DNA of 64,000 nucleotides, from contig NZ_JACHFM010000004.1 of assembly GCF_014201905.1 (NCBI RefSeq), forward strand, positions 62,001 through 126,000, in the 5' to 3' direction. A model generated the notes under the pieces. That model did not search any database. It was not told the origin of the DNA and worked only from the letters and a program-made list of their open reading frames with translations. Of this stretch, positions 16,481 through 28,032 are shown in pieces (positions within the stretch are counted from its first letter, which is position 1; every line of letters starts with the position of its first letter). This stretch comes from Amaricoccus macauensis. Its GTDB lineage: Bacteria; Pseudomonadota; Alphaproteobacteria; Rhodobacterales; Rhodobacteraceae. Position numbers and translations under genes: made by a program.

Positions 16481-17386
16481 TCAGCTCCACCCGTCGAAAA
16501 GATCCCAGGCCCGGGCAAGCGCGTCGCCATCAGCCCTCACGTCGACCTGCATCGCCGGGATGCCGACGCGGGCAAGCGCCTCGATCCGCTCCGACACGGG
16601 CTCGGGCCACCCGACCCGGCGGCTGCGCGCCTCAGCGGCGAAGGCGTAGGCGCCGGGCGGCGGCGCCAGCTCGAAGGCGTCCTGCACCAGCAGGAGCTTC
16701 AGCTGGCCGGCCCGGCCGAGCGAGCCCGCGAGCGCCTCGAACTCGGCGCCGGGATCGTCGAGGGCGGTCGCGAGGACGAGGCTTGCCCCGCGCGGCGCGA
16801 GCCCGAGCGCGGTTTCGAGCAGCGTGTCGAGCGTCGGCTCCGCCGCCGCCGCACCCGCAGCGGCGATCGCGGCGGCGTGGGCCTCCGCCAGACCGCCGGC
16901 AGCGGCGGCCATGCCCGCGAGGCGGCCACGCGGCGGCACATAGCGCATCTTGCTCGCAGCCAGCGCGAGCGACCCGACACGGCCGTCAGCCTCGAGCGCC
17001 CGCCAGCCGCCGAGCGCCAGCGCCTCGGCCGCCGCGACCGAGCGCAGCGCCCGGCGGGTGCCCCAGAGCATCGGCGCGCGGAAGTCGGCGACGAGGATCA
17101 CCGTGGCGCCCCGCTCCTCGCGAAAACTTCGCACGTGCGGCGTCCCGGTGCGGGCGGTGACGTTGCGGTCGAGGTGGCGCACGTCGTCGCCCTCGACGAA
17201 GGGCCGCACGTCGATCGTCTCGAGCCCGGCGCCGCGCCGCCGTCCGGGAAACCCGGCCGGGCGCAGGTCGGGATGCCAGTGGCCTCCGCCGCCGGTACGA
17301 AGATGCCGGCGCAGCGCCAGCAGCCGCCCGGGCGTGACGTCGAGCGCCGGGTCGTCGGTGCCCGGACGGTCCACCGCCTGCATCAC
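16481..17386 (-). CDS. DUF58 domain protein
   Basis: 301 residues with the DUF58 signature: GRRRGAGLETIDVRPFVEGD then DVRHLDRNVTARTGTPHVR, followed by REERGATVILVADF, which resembles the start of a vWA fold. The first codon is GTG overlapping the moxR stop (GTGA), with an ATG next to it. DUF58 proteins nearly always follow a MoxR ATPase and are presumed adaptors between the ATPase and the vWA proteins. No metal-binding serine cluster is visible, so it may not bind metal. Confidence 0.83.
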   Translation of the reverse strand: MMQAVDRPGTDDPALDVTPGRLLALRRHLRTGGGGHWHPDLRPAGFPGRRRGAGLETIDVRPFVEGDDVRHLDRNVTARTGTPHVRSFREERGATVILVADFRAPMLWGTRRALRSVAAAEALALGGWRALEADGRVGSLALAASKMRYVPPRGRLAGMAAAAGGLAEAHAAAIAAAGAAAAEPTLDTLLETALGLAPRGASLVLATALDDPGAEFEALAGSLGRAGQLKLLLVQDAFELAPPPGAYAFAAEARSRRVGWPEPVSERIEALARVGIPAMQVDVRADGDALARAWDLFDGWS

Positions 17387-18375
17387 AGCGCCGGCACGCG
17401 CTCGACGAGCGTCGCGACGAGGCTCCGCGCGGTCACGCCGTCGGCCGCCGCGCGCCAGGTCGGCACCAGCCGGTGCGACAGCACATCCTGCGCCAGCTCG
17501 GCCACGTCCTCGGGCACCGCGAAATCGCGGCCATGCAGGAAGGCCCGCGCCCGCGCCCCGGCGGCGAGCGCCAGCGTGCCGCGCGGCGACACCGGATGCT
17601 GGATTGCCGCCCTGAGCTCCGGCAGGGTGTCGGCCTCGCGTGTCGCGGACACCAGCCGGACGATGTAGTCCTTGAGGGCCGGCGCCAGATGGACGGCCCG
17701 CACCTCCTCCCGGGCAGCGGCGAGGCCCCCCGGGGTCAGCCGCTCCACCGGACCATGGCGCGCCGCCCGCTCCTCGCTCTCGACGAGGTCGAGGATCTGG
17801 CGCTCCTCCTCCCGCCCGGGATAGTCCAGCAGGATGTGCAGCATGAAGCGGTCAAGCTGCGCCTCGGGCAGCGGGAAGGTGCCCTCGTGCTCGATGGAGT
17901 TCTGGGTCGCGACCACCATGAACGGATCGGGCAGCGCCCGGGTCTCGCCACCGACCGTCACCTGCCGCTCGGCCATGGCCTCAAGCAGCGCTGACTGAAC
18001 CTTGGGTGGGGCGCGGTTGATCTCGTCGACGAGCACCAGCGAATGGAAGACCGGGCCGGCGACGAACTCGAAGGCGCCGCGATCGGGCTTCAGCACCAGC
18101 GTGCCGGTCAGGTCTGCCGGCATCAGGTCGGGCGTACACTGGATGCGCGAGAAGCTGACGGCGAGCGCGTCGGCGAGGAAGCGGGCGGCGCGGGTCTTCG
18201 CAAGCCCCGGCGGCCCCTCGAGCAGGATGTGCCCGCCGGTCAGGACGCCGATCGCCAGCCGCTCCACCAGCGACGCACGTCCGATGAGCCCCGCCTCGAG
18301 CCCGCGGACGAGGCCCCCGAGTTCAGTGCGTGCCCCGCTTGCCGGCATCCGGGTTTCCCGGCTGTCGTCCTCCAT
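17383..18375 (-). CDS. moxR: MoxR-family AAA+ ATPase
   Basis: A 330-residue AAA+ ATPase. Walker A is LLEGPPGLAKTR, Walker B is LVLVDEINRAPPKVQ, and sensor-type residues lie in VVATQNSIEHEGTFPLPEAQLDRFM, a hallmark of MoxR. The ATG is preceded by AGGGGAGG. The frame extends far upstream through plsY and pyrC, but that part is a shadow of those genes. It heads the moxR-DUF58-DUF4381-batABCD operon, which reads to 12352 with almost no gaps. MoxR proteins act as chaperone-like ATPases on vWA partners. Confidence 0.9.
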   Translation of the reverse strand: MEDDSRETRMPASGARTELGGLVRGLEAGLIGRASLVERLAIGVLTGGHILLEGPPGLAKTRAARFLADALAVSFSRIQCTPDLMPADLTGTLVLKPDRGAFEFVAGPVFHSLVLVDEINRAPPKVQSALLEAMAERQVTVGGETRALPDPFMVVATQNSIEHEGTFPLPEAQLDRFMLHILLDYPGREEERQILDLVESEERAARHGPVERLTPGGLAAAREEVRAVHLAPALKDYIVRLVSATREADTLPELRAAIQHPVSPRGTLALAAGARARAFLHGRDFAVPEDVAELAQDVLSHRLVPTWRAAADGVTARSLVATLVERVPAL

Positions 18376-18470
18376 CGTTTTCCTCCCCTGAGGAAGCCCG
18401 TTTCCCCCAGCATCGCGGGAGTCGCTGGCGGAGGACAAGCCCTCCTTTGGGAGACATTGGTCGAATGAGG

Positions 18471-19061
18471 CTACTTGCCCTTGCCGATTCTCGGCTCGGT
18501 GCCGGCGGCGAGTCGACGGATGTTGGCGTGGTGCCGGACGAAGACGAGGACCGCGAGCGCCACGGCGAGCCAGATCGCGTCCGGGCGGCCGAAGAGCGCC
18601 AGCCAGAGCGGCGCCGAGGCGGCCGCGACAAGCGCCGCGAGCGAGGAGAAGCGGAACGCGACGGCGGTGGCGAGCCAGGTCAGGCAGGCGGCAATGCCGG
18701 CAGGCCAGGCGAGCGCCAGCAGGATGCCGAGGAAAGTCGCCACTCCCTTGCCGCCGCGAAAGCCGAGCCAGACCGGAAAGAGGTGGCCGAGAAACGCCCC
18801 GAGGGCCGCGACGAGCGCCGCAGGCTCGCCGGCGATGGCGCGCGCGACGAGCACCGCCACCGCGCCCTTGCCGCCGTCGAGGACGAGCGTGGCGAACGCC
18901 GCCGCCTTGTTGCCGGTGCGGAGCACGTTGGTCGCGCCGATGTTGCCCGAGCCGATCGAGCGCAGGTCGCCGAGCCCCATGGCCCGGGTGATGAGCACGC
19001 CGAACGGGATCGAGCCGACGAGATAGCCGAGGACGAGTGCGGCGAGGAAGGTGAGGCTCAT
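18471..19061 (-). CDS. plsY: Acyl-phosphate:glycerol-3-phosphate acyltransferase PlsY
   Basis: 196-residue polytopic membrane enzyme that transfers an acyl chain from acyl phosphate to glycerol-3-phosphate, the first step of phospholipid synthesis in most bacteria. All conserved motifs are present: [27 protein letters not shown] and [21 protein letters not shown]. The ATG overlaps the end of the dihydroorotase-like gene (ATGA). The pyrB-pyrC-plsY order is common in alphaproteobacteria. Confidence 0.95.
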   Translation of the reverse strand: MSLTFLAALVLGYLVGSIPFGVLITRAMGLGDLRSIGSGNIGATNVLRTGNKAAAFATLVLDGGKGAVAVLVARAIAGEPAALVAALGAFLGHLFPVWLGFRGGKGVATFLGILLALAWPAGIAACLTWLATAVAFRFSSLAALVAAASAPLWLALFGRPDAIWLAVALAVLVFVRHHANIRRLAAGTEPRIGKGK

Positions 19062-20410
19062 GCGGCATCCCTCGTGAAGACGCGGTCCCCGCCGACCCAG
19101 GTCGCGAGCACCCGGCCCTGCATCCGGCGCAGGTCGTAGGGCGTGTTCTTCGACTTCGAGCGCAGCGTGGCGCGATCGAGGACGAAGGGCGTGTCCGGGT
19201 CGAAGAGCACGAGATCGGCCGGGGCGCCGGCTTCGAGCCGGCCGGCGGGCAGGCCGAGGAGCTTCGCCGGATTGAGCGCCAGCGCGCGCCAGAGGGCGGG
19301 CAGGGCCAGGTGGCCGGCGTGGTAGAGCTGCAGCGCCGCCGGCAACAGCGTCTCGAGGCCCACCGCCCCGGGGGCGGCTTCCTCGAACGGCAGGCGCTTC
19401 TCTTCCTCGTCCTGCGGCGTGTGGAACGAGCCCACCACGTCGATCTCACCGGCGGCGAGCGCCTCCACGAGCGCCATGCGGTCGTCCTCGGAGCGCAGCG
19501 GCGGGCGCAGCTTGAAGAAGGTCCGGTAGTCGCCGATGTCGAACTCGTTCAGCGTCAGATGGTGGATCGAGGCGCCGGCCGTCACCTTCAGCCCGGCGGC
19601 GCGCGCCCGGGCAAGCGCCGCGAGCGCACCCGCGGTCGAGATCTGGTCGGCGTGGTAGCGCACGCCCGTCGCCTCGACGAGGGCGAGGTCGCGCTCGAGG
19701 CCGATCCGCTCGGCGAGCGGCGAGACCGCGGGCAGGCCGAGCTGGCTCGCGAACTGGCCGGAGGTGGCGCAGGAGCCTTCGGTCAGGTGCGATTCCTGCG
19801 GATGCCCGACGACGAGCGCCCCGAGGCCGGCGGCATAGGTCAGGCAGCGCTGGAAGATGCGGGTGTCGCGAACCGCGCGGCCATCCATGAACGCAACCGC
19901 GCCGCCGTCCATCAGGAAGCCGATCTCGGTCATCTCGCGCCCGTCGCGGCCCTTGGTGAGCGCGGCCATGGGCAGCACGTTGACCGGGCTGGTCGCGACC
20001 GCGCGGCGCTGCAGGAATTCGAGCGTCTCGGGCGTGTCGATCGCGGGCAGCGTGTCGGGCCGCGTCACCATCGTCGTGACGCCGCCCGCCGCCGCGGCGG
20101 CGCCGGCGGTGCGGAAGCTCTCCTTGTGCCTCTCCCCGGGCTCGCCCACCTTCACGCCGATGTCGACGATCCCGGGCGCGAGATGCCGCCCGCCACAATC
20201 CTCGCCGGGCCGGGCGCCCTCGAAGACTTCCGCGATCAGGCCATCCCGGATCACGACGCCGCCCTCGAAGACGCGGTCAGCGGCGGGGTCGACGAGACGG
20301 GCGTTGGTCAGGGTCATCGGCGCTCCAGGCGCCTCGGCGACCAATTCGGCGAGGCGGGCCTCCGTGCGATCGCGCAGGGCCGCGAGCCCATCGAGTCGGA
20401 GGCCGGTCAT
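19058..20410 (-). CDS. pyrC: Dihydroorotase homologue, probably catalytically inactive (PyrC')
   Basis: 450 residues of the amidohydrolase fold, in an overlapping operon after pyrB. The overall order fits dihydroorotase (GIVD...[61 protein letters not shown]). However, the metal-binding HxH after the first strand is G85-V-K87 ([10 protein letters not shown]), the second-site histidine of HISTA is replaced in [10 protein letters not shown], and the catalytic aspartate of the DHAPH motif is absent in [12 protein letters not shown]. This pattern is that of non-catalytic PyrC' proteins that support aspartate transcarbamoylase structurally, as known in Pseudomonas. An active dihydroorotase should be encoded elsewhere. 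Confidence 0.85.
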   Translation of the reverse strand: MTGLRLDGLAALRDRTEARLAELVAEAPGAPMTLTNARLVDPAADRVFEGGVVIRDGLIAEVFEGARPGEDCGGRHLAPGIVDIGVKVGEPGERHKESFRTAGAAAAAGGVTTMVTRPDTLPAIDTPETLEFLQRRAVATSPVNVLPMAALTKGRDGREMTEIGFLMDGGAVAFMDGRAVRDTRIFQRCLTYAAGLGALVVGHPQESHLTEGSCATSGQFASQLGLPAVSPLAERIGLERDLALVEATGVRYHADQISTAGALAALARARAAGLKVTAGASIHHLTLNEFDIGDYRTFFKLRPPLRSEDDRMALVEALAAGEIDVVGSFHTPQDEEEKRLPFEEAAPGAVGLETLLPAALQLYHAGHLALPALWRALALNPAKLLGLPAGRLEAGAPADLVLFDPDTPFVLDRATLRSKSKNTPYDLRRMQGRVLATWVGGDRVFTRDAA

Positions 20411-21390
20411 CGCGCCGCTCCCCCCGGCTCGTTTCGCGCGCGCAGGTTGCGTGCGAGGAGGTCCATTGCTGCCATGCGCACGGCGACGCCCATCTCCACC
20501 TGTTCCTGGATGACGCTCACGTTGATGTCGTCGGCCAGAAGGCCGTCGATCTCGACCCCGCGGTTCATCGGGCCGGGGTGCATGACGATGGCGTCGGGCT
20601 TCGCTGCCGCCAGCTTCTCGGCGTCGAGGCCGAAGCGGTGGTAGTATTCACGCATCGACGGGATGAGCGCGCCGTCCATCCGCTCCTTCTGGAGGCGCAG
20701 CATCATCACCACGTCCGCGCCTTCGAGGCCCTTCGCCATGTCGTCGAAGATCTCGACGCCCATGCGGTCGGCGCCTGGGGGGATGAGCGTTGGCGGCCCG
20801 ATCAGCCGCACCCGGTTTTCCATCCGCCCGAGCAGGATCATGTTCGAGCGCGCCACACGGCTATGGGCGATGTCGCCGCAGATCGCCACGGTGAGGCGCG
20901 AGAGCCGGCCCTTGCGCCGGCGGATGGTGAGCGCGTCGAGCAGCGCCTGTGTCGGGTGCTCGTGCCGGCCGTCGCCGGCGTTCAGCACCGCGCAGTTCAC
21001 CTTGGAGGCAAGGAGGTTGACCGCGCCGGACGAGGAATGCCGCACCACGAGCAGGTCGGGGTGCATGGCGTTCAGCGTCATCGCGGTGTCGATGAGGGTT
21101 TCGCCCTTCTTCACCGACGACTGCGCCATGGACATGTTCATGACCGCCGCCCCGAGTCGCTTGCCGGCGAGCTCGAAGCTCGCCTGCGTCCGGGTCGAAG
21201 CCTCGAAGAACATGTTGATCTGGGTGAGGCCGTTCAGCGCGTCGGCGCGCTTGTCGGTCTGACGGTTCAGCGTGACATAGGTCTCGGCAAGGTCGAGGAT
21301 GCTCTCGATATCCTCGCGCGAGAGGCCCTCGATGCCGAGGAGATGACGGTGCGCGAACAAGGGAGAACCTCCGGTTCCGGGTCGGCGCAT
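20407..21390 (-). CDS. pyrB: Aspartate carbamoyltransferase catalytic subunit
   Basis: 327 residues; condenses carbamoyl phosphate with aspartate in pyrimidine synthesis. Carbamoyl-phosphate-binding residues are in [20 protein letters not shown], with [13 protein letters not shown] and [13 protein letters not shown] as the other family signatures. The start ATG lacks a strong ribosome-binding site, but no better start is near. The stop overlaps the start of the dihydroorotase-like gene (ATGA), which supports a PyrB-PyrC' complex with fixed stoichiometry. No pyrI is present. Confidence 0.95.
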   Translation of the reverse strand: MRRPGTGGSPLFAHRHLLGIEGLSREDIESILDLAETYVTLNRQTDKRADALNGLTQINMFFEASTRTQASFELAGKRLGAAVMNMSMAQSSVKKGETLIDTAMTLNAMHPDLLVVRHSSSGAVNLLASKVNCAVLNAGDGRHEHPTQALLDALTIRRRKGRLSRLTVAICGDIAHSRVARSNMILLGRMENRVRLIGPPTLIPPGADRMGVEIFDDMAKGLEGADVVMMLRLQKERMDGALIPSMREYYHRFGLDAEKLAAAKPDAIVMHPGPMNRGVEIDGLLADDINVSVIQEQVEMGVAVRMAAMDLLARNLRARNEPGGAAR

Positions 21391-21488
21391 CTATATCAGC
21401 CGCGTGCCGGTCGGCAACCCGCCGGCTTGTCTGCGACGGGACATCGCCTGCTGCCTTGCCGGCAGGTCGGAAAAGGGAGGAGAGGGAA

Positions 21489-21923
21489 ATGCTGCGTCTC
21501 GTCCTGACGATCGCCGCAGTCACCGCCGCCGGAGTCACCGCCGCGCCGCTGCCCGCGTTCGCGCTCTCGGACGTGGCGAGCGAGCTGGTCGCGCAGGAGG
21601 TGAAGGCGGCGTGCGGCGGCGGACCGGGCCGCTACGATCCGGCCTTCGTCGTGGAGCGTGACCTCGACGGCGACGGCATGGCCGATCTCGTCGTGGCCCA
21701 CGAGGGCATCGAGTGCGCGAGCGCGCCCCGCAGCGCCGAATGTGGCGAGGTCCTGTGCCGGATCAGGGTGTGGCTGCGCCGCGGCGCGCGGTTCACGCCC
21801 GCGCTCGGCGACGCCTCGGGCTATGACATGACCATCGGGCAGGGTCCGACCCCGGAAATCCGCTGGGTCGGCGAGGGCGGCGTGCCGACCACGATCCGTT
21901 GGGACGGCGAGGCGTTCCACTGA
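21489..21923 (+). CDS. Small secreted protein with an Asp-rich calcium-like motif
   Basis: A 144-residue protein with a signal peptide (MLRLVLTIAAVTAAGVTAAP, cleavage near AFA-LS). A DLDGDGMADLVV segment resembles a calcium-binding or FG-GAP loop. Four to five cysteines (AACGGG, IECASAPRSAECGEVLCRI) suggest disulfides in the periplasm. The ATG follows GGAGGAGAGGGAA, a very strong ribosome-binding site. I do not recognise a family; it could be a small exported lipid- or peptide-binding protein. It is the first gene rightward after the divergent pyrB. Confidence 0.65.
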   Translation: MLRLVLTIAAVTAAGVTAAPLPAFALSDVASELVAQEVKAACGGGPGRYDPAFVVERDLDGDGMADLVVAHEGIECASAPRSAECGEVLCRIRVWLRRGARFTPALGDASGYDMTIGQGPTPEIRWVGEGGVPTTIRWDGEAFH

Positions 21924-21979
21924 GGCTGGCCCAGCGCCCGCGCCCGGCATAGGGTCGGCGGCACAGAGGGAGGCCCGCG

Positions 21980-22771
21980 TTGCAGATCGAGTCGTTCACC
22001 CATGCCGAGCTGGTCGCAGCGCTGGAATGGCAGCTCGAATGCGGCGCTGACGAGGCGATCGGCGAGGTGCCGGCGAACCGCTTCGAGACCGCGGGAAACC
22101 CCGCCCCCCGGCAGACTCCGCGCCGCACGGCCGCTGCCCCTGCCCCGGCGGCCGCACCGCCGCGACCGGCGGCAAGCGGTCCGGCCGAGGTGGCCGCAGC
22201 CTGCGCCGATCTCGCGGCGCTGAAGGCCGCGATGACCGAGTTCGAGGGGCTGGCCGCCCTCCGCACCGGCGCGCGCTCCACGGTCTTCGCCGACGGCAAC
22301 CCCGCCGCGCGCCTCATGGTGATCGGCGAGGCGCCCGGCCGCGAGGAGGACCGCGCCGGCCTGCCGTTCATCGGCCGCTCGGGCCAGCTGCTCGACCGGA
22401 TGCTGGCGGCGATCGGCCTCTCGCGGCAGGCCGAGGATCCGGCGGCGGCGGTCTACATCACCAACACCCTGCCCTGGCGCCCGCCGGGGAACCGCGAGCC
22501 GTCGGCCGACGAGGTGGCGGCGATGCTGCCGTTCCTGCACCGTCACATCGAGCTCGTGGCGCCTGAAGTGCTGCTGCTCGTCGGCAGTTCGGCGGTCAGG
22601 ACGATGCTCCAGACCAGCGACGGCATCACCCGGCGCCGCGGCAAGTGGACCGAGATCGCCGGGCTGCCGGTCATCGCCACCTGGCATCCGGCGGCGCTGC
22701 TGCGCGATCCGATCCGCAAGCGCGAGGCCTGGGCCGATCTTCTGATGCTGAAGGAGCGCCTCGATGGCTGA
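21980..22771 (+). CDS. Family-4-like uracil-DNA glycosylase lacking the Fe-S cysteines
   Basis: 263 residues: a variable, Ala/Pro-rich linker up to about residue 70 and a UDG fold. Family motifs are MVIGEAPGREEDRAGLPFIG with RSGQLLDRML, YITNTLPWRPPGNREPS and TWHPAALLRDP. The four cysteines that hold the [4Fe-4S] cluster in classical family 4 enzymes are not present at the expected places (ALKAAMTEFEGLAALRTGAR; ADEVAAMLPFL), as in some alphaproteobacterial relatives. It starts at TTG with GGGAGG seven bases upstream and overlaps moaB by 8 bases. It should remove uracil from DNA. Confidence 0.82.
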   Translation: MQIESFTHAELVAALEWQLECGADEAIGEVPANRFETAGNPAPRQTPRRTAAAPAPAAAPPRPAASGPAEVAAACADLAALKAAMTEFEGLAALRTGARSTVFADGNPAARLMVIGEAPGREEDRAGLPFIGRSGQLLDRMLAAIGLSRQAEDPAAAVYITNTLPWRPPGNREPSADEVAAMLPFLHRHIELVAPEVLLLVGSSAVRTMLQTSDGITRRRGKWTEIAGLPVIATWHPAALLRDPIRKREAWADLLMLKERLDG

Positions 22772-23291
22772 GTTGCCGTTCGTGCCGATCCGTATCGCGG
22801 TGCTCACCGTGTCGGACACCCGCAGCCTCGCCGAGGACCGCTCGGGCGCGGTGCTGGTCGAGCGGCTGGAGGCGGCCGGTCACGTCCTCGCCGACCGGGC
22901 GATCGTGACCGACGACCAGCCCGGCATCGAGGCCCGGCTCCGGGGCTGGATCGCCGATCCCGGCGTCGATGCGGTGATCTCGACCGGCGGCACCGGCCTC
23001 ACCGGGCGTGACGTGACGGTGGAGGCGCACGAGGCGGTTTACGAGAAGTCGATCCCGGCCTTCGGCACGCTCTTCACCATGATCTCCTTCCAGAAGATCG
23101 GCACATCCGCGATCCAGAGCCGGGCCTGCGCCGGGGTGGCGGGCGGCACCTACCTCTTCGCGCTGCCGGGCTCGCCGGGCGCGTGCAAGGACGCCTGGGA
23201 CGGGATCCTCGCCGCCCAGCTCGACCTGCGCCACCGGCCGTGCAACTTCGTCGAGATCATGCCGCGCCTCGAGGAACACCGGCGAAAGTGA
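22764..23291 (+). CDS. moaB: Molybdenum cofactor biosynthesis protein MoaB
   Basis: 175 residues of the MoaB/Mog fold, which adenylylates molybdopterin before molybdate insertion. Motifs: AVLTVSDTRSLAEDRSG, ISTGGTGLTGRDVT and FALPGSPGACKDAW. The ATG lies inside the end of the UDG gene with GGAG upstream. No other Moco gene is nearby. Length and motifs favour MoaB over MogA. Confidence 0.92.
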   Translation: MAELPFVPIRIAVLTVSDTRSLAEDRSGAVLVERLEAAGHVLADRAIVTDDQPGIEARLRGWIADPGVDAVISTGGTGLTGRDVTVEAHEAVYEKSIPAFGTLFTMISFQKIGTSAIQSRACAGVAGGTYLFALPGSPGACKDAWDGILAAQLDLRHRPCNFVEIMPRLEEHRRK

Positions 23292-23387
23292 GACGGGACC
23301 GGCCGGGGCCGAGCCCGCGTGATCAGGGCGGCTTCCCTTCCCGCGGGGCGGCTCCTATGGTTCCCGCACCAGCAGGAGGACAAGGCT

Positions 23388-23999
23388 TTGGCGGACGTGG
23401 ACCGGAGTGGCATCTTCACCGGCGACGACCCGTTCCGCCTGGCCCGGCAGTGGCTGGCCGAAGCCGAAGCGACCGAGCCGAACGACCCTAACGCCATTGC
23501 GCTCGCCACCGTCGACGCCACCGGCCTGCCCAACGTGCGGATGGTGCTCCTGAAGGACGTCGAGGATGACGCCTTCGTCTTCTACACCAACTACGAGAGC
23601 GTGAAGGCGGGCGAGCTCGACGGCGCCGGCAAGGCGGCCTTCGTCGCGCACTGGAAGAGCCTCCGCCGGCAGATCCGTGCCCGGGGCCTCATCTCGCGCG
23701 AGGAAGGGCCGAAGGCGGACGCCTACTACAAGAGCCGTGGCCTGCAGAGCCGGCTCGGCGCCTGGGCCTCGAAGCAGTCGCGACCGCTGTCGAGCCGATC
23801 GGCGCTGATGCTCGAGGTCGCGAAGGTGACGGCGATGAAGGGCATCGACCCGGACCGCCCGCCGTTCTGGGGCGGCTATCGCCTGACGCCGCTCGAGATC
23901 GAGTTCTGGGCGGACGGCACGCACCGGCTGCACGACCGCTTCCGCTGGACCCGCCCCTCGCCGGACGCGCCCTGGTCCGTCGTTCGCCTCAACCCGTGA
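23388..23999 (+). CDS. pdxH: Pyridoxine/pyridoxamine 5'-phosphate oxidase
   Basis: A 203-residue FMN enzyme that oxidises PNP or PMP to pyridoxal 5'-phosphate. FMN- and substrate-binding segments are [34 protein letters not shown] and the C-terminal [11 protein letters not shown]. The TTG at 23388 is chosen as start because AGGAGG lies eight bases upstream and the length then fits the family; the upstream ATG at 23319 would add 23 non-conserved residues. It is followed closely by dapE (7 bases). Confidence 0.9.
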   Translation: MADVDRSGIFTGDDPFRLARQWLAEAEATEPNDPNAIALATVDATGLPNVRMVLLKDVEDDAFVFYTNYESVKAGELDGAGKAAFVAHWKSLRRQIRARGLISREEGPKADAYYKSRGLQSRLGAWASKQSRPLSSRSALMLEVAKVTAMKGIDPDRPPFWGGYRLTPLEIEFWADGTHRLHDRFRWTRPSPDAPWSVVRLNP

Positions 24000-24006
24000 G
24001 GACGCC

Positions 24007-25152
24007 ATGCCCGAGACCACCGATCCCGTCGACCTGACCGCGGCACTCGTCCGCTGTCAGACCGTCACGCCCGCCGAGGGTGGCGCCCTGCACATGCTGG
24101 GGGAGATGCTCGCCGCCGCCGGCTTCCGCGTCCACCGCGCCGACCGCAACGGCACGCCGAACCTCGTGGCGCGCTGGGGCAACGAGGGACCGGTCCTCGG
24201 CTTCAACGGCCATACCGACGTGGTGCCGACCGGCGACCCGTCAGCGTGGCGCCATGACCCGTTCGGCGGCCAGATCTCGCAAGGCAGGCTCTGGGGCCGG
24301 GGCAGCGCCGACATGAAGTCGGGCGTCGCGGCCTTCGTCGCGGCGGCCATCGACTTCGTGGCCGCGACCCCGCCGAATGGCAGCATCCTCATCACGATCA
24401 CCGGCGACGAGGAGGGCACCGGCACCGATGGCACCCCGGCGATCCTCGAGTGGATGCGGGACAATGGTGATCGGATGGACCACTGCCTCGTCGGCGAGCC
24501 CACCTGCCCGACGCGCATGGGCGAGATGATGAAGATCGGCCGGCGCGGCTCGATGACCGCCACGTTGGTCGCCTACGGCAAGCAGGGGCACACCGCCTAT
24601 CCCGACCGGGCACAGAACCCGCTGCCCGGCCTCGTGCGCCTGCTCGACCGGCTGGCGAGCAAGACGCTGGACCGCGGCACGGACCACTTCGGGCCCTCGA
24701 CGCTGGCGATCACCACGATCGACGTCGGCAACCCGGCGAGCAACGTCATCCCGGCCGAGGCGCGCGCCCGGGTGAACATCCGCTTCAACGACGCCCATAC
24801 GGGACAGTCGCTCTCCGACTGGATCGAGGAGGAGGCCGACATCGTCGCGAAGGAAGCCGGCATCGGCATCGCCGCGGGCTTCGAGATCTCGGGCGAGAGC
24901 TTCGTGACCGAACCCGGTCCGTTCGTGGAGCTGGTGGCGAAGGCGGTGGAGGCCGAGACCGGCGTACGGCCCGAGCTTTCCACCTCCGGCGGCACCTCGG
25001 ACGCGCGCTTCATCAAGGACCACTGCCCGGTGGTCGAGTTCGGGCTTGTCGGCGCGACGATGCACCAGACCGACGAGCATGTGGAGGTGGAGCACATCGT
25101 CCAGCTGAAGGGGATCTACAGCCGCATCATCCGCGACTACTTCGCCGGCTGA
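24007..25152 (+). CDS. dapE: Succinyl-diaminopimelate desuccinylase
   Basis: 381-residue zinc peptidase-fold enzyme of lysine and meso-diaminopimelate synthesis. Metal and catalytic motifs are [31 protein letters not shown] and [12 protein letters not shown], and the C-terminal histidine lies in [16 protein letters not shown]. Length is normal for DapE. It is the last gene of the udg-moaB-pdxH-dapE run; the next gene is convergent. Confidence 0.93.
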   Translation: MPETTDPVDLTAALVRCQTVTPAEGGALHMLGEMLAAAGFRVHRADRNGTPNLVARWGNEGPVLGFNGHTDVVPTGDPSAWRHDPFGGQISQGRLWGRGSADMKSGVAAFVAAAIDFVAATPPNGSILITITGDEEGTGTDGTPAILEWMRDNGDRMDHCLVGEPTCPTRMGEMMKIGRRGSMTATLVAYGKQGHTAYPDRAQNPLPGLVRLLDRLASKTLDRGTDHFGPSTLAITTIDVGNPASNVIPAEARARVNIRFNDAHTGQSLSDWIEEEADIVAKEAGIGIAAGFEISGESFVTEPGPFVELVAKAVEAETGVRPELSTSGGTSDARFIKDHCPVVEFGLVGATMHQTDEHVEVEHIVQLKGIYSRIIRDYFAG

Positions 25153-25180
25153 CTGCCCGAGGGGCTGGCCAGAAACGTCG

Positions 25181-26257
25181 TCAGGCGATCGTCCCGTCCT
25201 TCGACAGCAGGATGGCGATCCGCCTCGTCGTGCTGAAGGCGCTGAGGACGATCACAAGCATCGCCATCATCGGCACCGAAAGAATGGCACCGGCGACGCC
25301 CCAGATCGAGGTCCACGCAACGAGGCTGACGAGGATCACGAACGGGCTGAGGTTGAGCGAGCTTCCCATGAGCAGCGGCTCGACGAAGTTGCCGAACGCG
25401 ACCTGCGGAATGCACATGACGAGCACGAAGACGACGAACGGCCAGAGCTCGCCCATCTGCAGGAGCGCCAGCATCGCCGGCAGCGCGACCCCGATGATGC
25501 CGCCGACGTAGGGGATGTAGTTGAAGAGCCCGATGAGCAGCGCCCAGAAGCCGGCGAGCTCGATGCCGTAGAGCCGCAGGATCACGTAGCTCGCCACGCC
25601 GAGCGCGAGGTTCACCAGCGTCTTCATTACCAGATAGGTGCCGATCCGGCTGTTCACGTCGCGGATCACCTGCTGGATGTGCGTGACCTTCGCCGGTTCG
25701 TCGGAGAGCCGCGCGATCTTCCGGGCGAAGGCCCCCTGCTCCGCAAGGATGAAGCCGGCGTAGATCAGGATCACCGCGAAGGTGGCGACGATTGACGCGA
25801 CCGAGGTCACCGACGCGAGGATCATCCGCTGCAGGTCGAGCTTGCCGACGATGTCCCGGCGCAGACTCTGCCAGCTCGGTTCGTCCTCGAGGCCGATCGC
25901 CACCGCACCGCGCTGGATCAGCGCGAGGAACTGCTCCTGATACCGCGGCAGGAGGGCGGAGACCTGGTTCACGTTCTGCACGATCAGCCAGACGATCACC
26001 GCCATCACCCCGAGGCTGAGGACGACCGCGAGGGTATAGCGCAGGCCCGCCCATGCATGCCCGAACCCCGGCGCACGACCGATCAGCTCCGCGAGACCGA
26101 GCACGACGTAGGCGATGATCACGCTCGCCACCACCGGCAGGATGATCGGGCGGCCGATGACGAGGATCCAGCCGATCATCAACGCCAGTCCGACGCCGTA
26201 GAAGAGCCGGGGGAGACCGTCGCGCATGATGGGCACTCGCGGTTCGCGTTGCCGCAT
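25181..26257 (-). CDS. AI-2E family (UPF0118) membrane transporter
   Basis: A 358-residue polytopic protein with about eight membrane segments and the family signatures LIGLFNYIPYVGGIIGVALPA and IPQVAFGNFVEPLLMG. Family members are variously exporters of AI-2, antiporters or unassigned permeases; the substrate is unknown. The frame extends to 26347, but that part passes through the groEL terminator hairpin, so the ATG at 26257 or the one at 26227 is the likely start; neither has a strong ribosome-binding site. Confidence 0.85.
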   Translation of the reverse strand: MRQREPRVPIMRDGLPRLFYGVGLALMIGWILVIGRPIILPVVASVIIAYVVLGLAELIGRAPGFGHAWAGLRYTLAVVLSLGVMAVIVWLIVQNVNQVSALLPRYQEQFLALIQRGAVAIGLEDEPSWQSLRRDIVGKLDLQRMILASVTSVASIVATFAVILIYAGFILAEQGAFARKIARLSDEPAKVTHIQQVIRDVNSRIGTYLVMKTLVNLALGVASYVILRLYGIELAGFWALLIGLFNYIPYVGGIIGVALPAMLALLQMGELWPFVVFVLVMCIPQVAFGNFVEPLLMGSSLNLSPFVILVSLVAWTSIWGVAGAILSVPMMAMLVIVLSAFSTTRRIAILLSKDGTIA

Positions 26258-26308
26258 GGAACCCAATCCCGGGGATTGCGTCCACTGCCAATCCGCTGCC
26301 GCCGAACG

Positions 26309-26337
26309 AAAAACGGGGGGCGCGAAGGCCCCCCGTT
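26309..26337 (-). terminator. Rho-independent terminator of groESL
   Basis: A perfect 10-bp GC-rich stem with a six-base loop, followed on the minus strand by five T residues, 25 bases after the groEL stop. Confidence 0.9.
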
Positions 26338-26361
26338 CCCGTCTCAACTCTCGCGAGTTGA

Positions 26362-28032
<1,671 letters not shown>

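Noticed and set aside
16099..16530. N-terminal extension of the batA frame
   Set aside because: It overlaps the DUF4381 gene and lacks family similarity; the internal ATG gives a proper membrane start.
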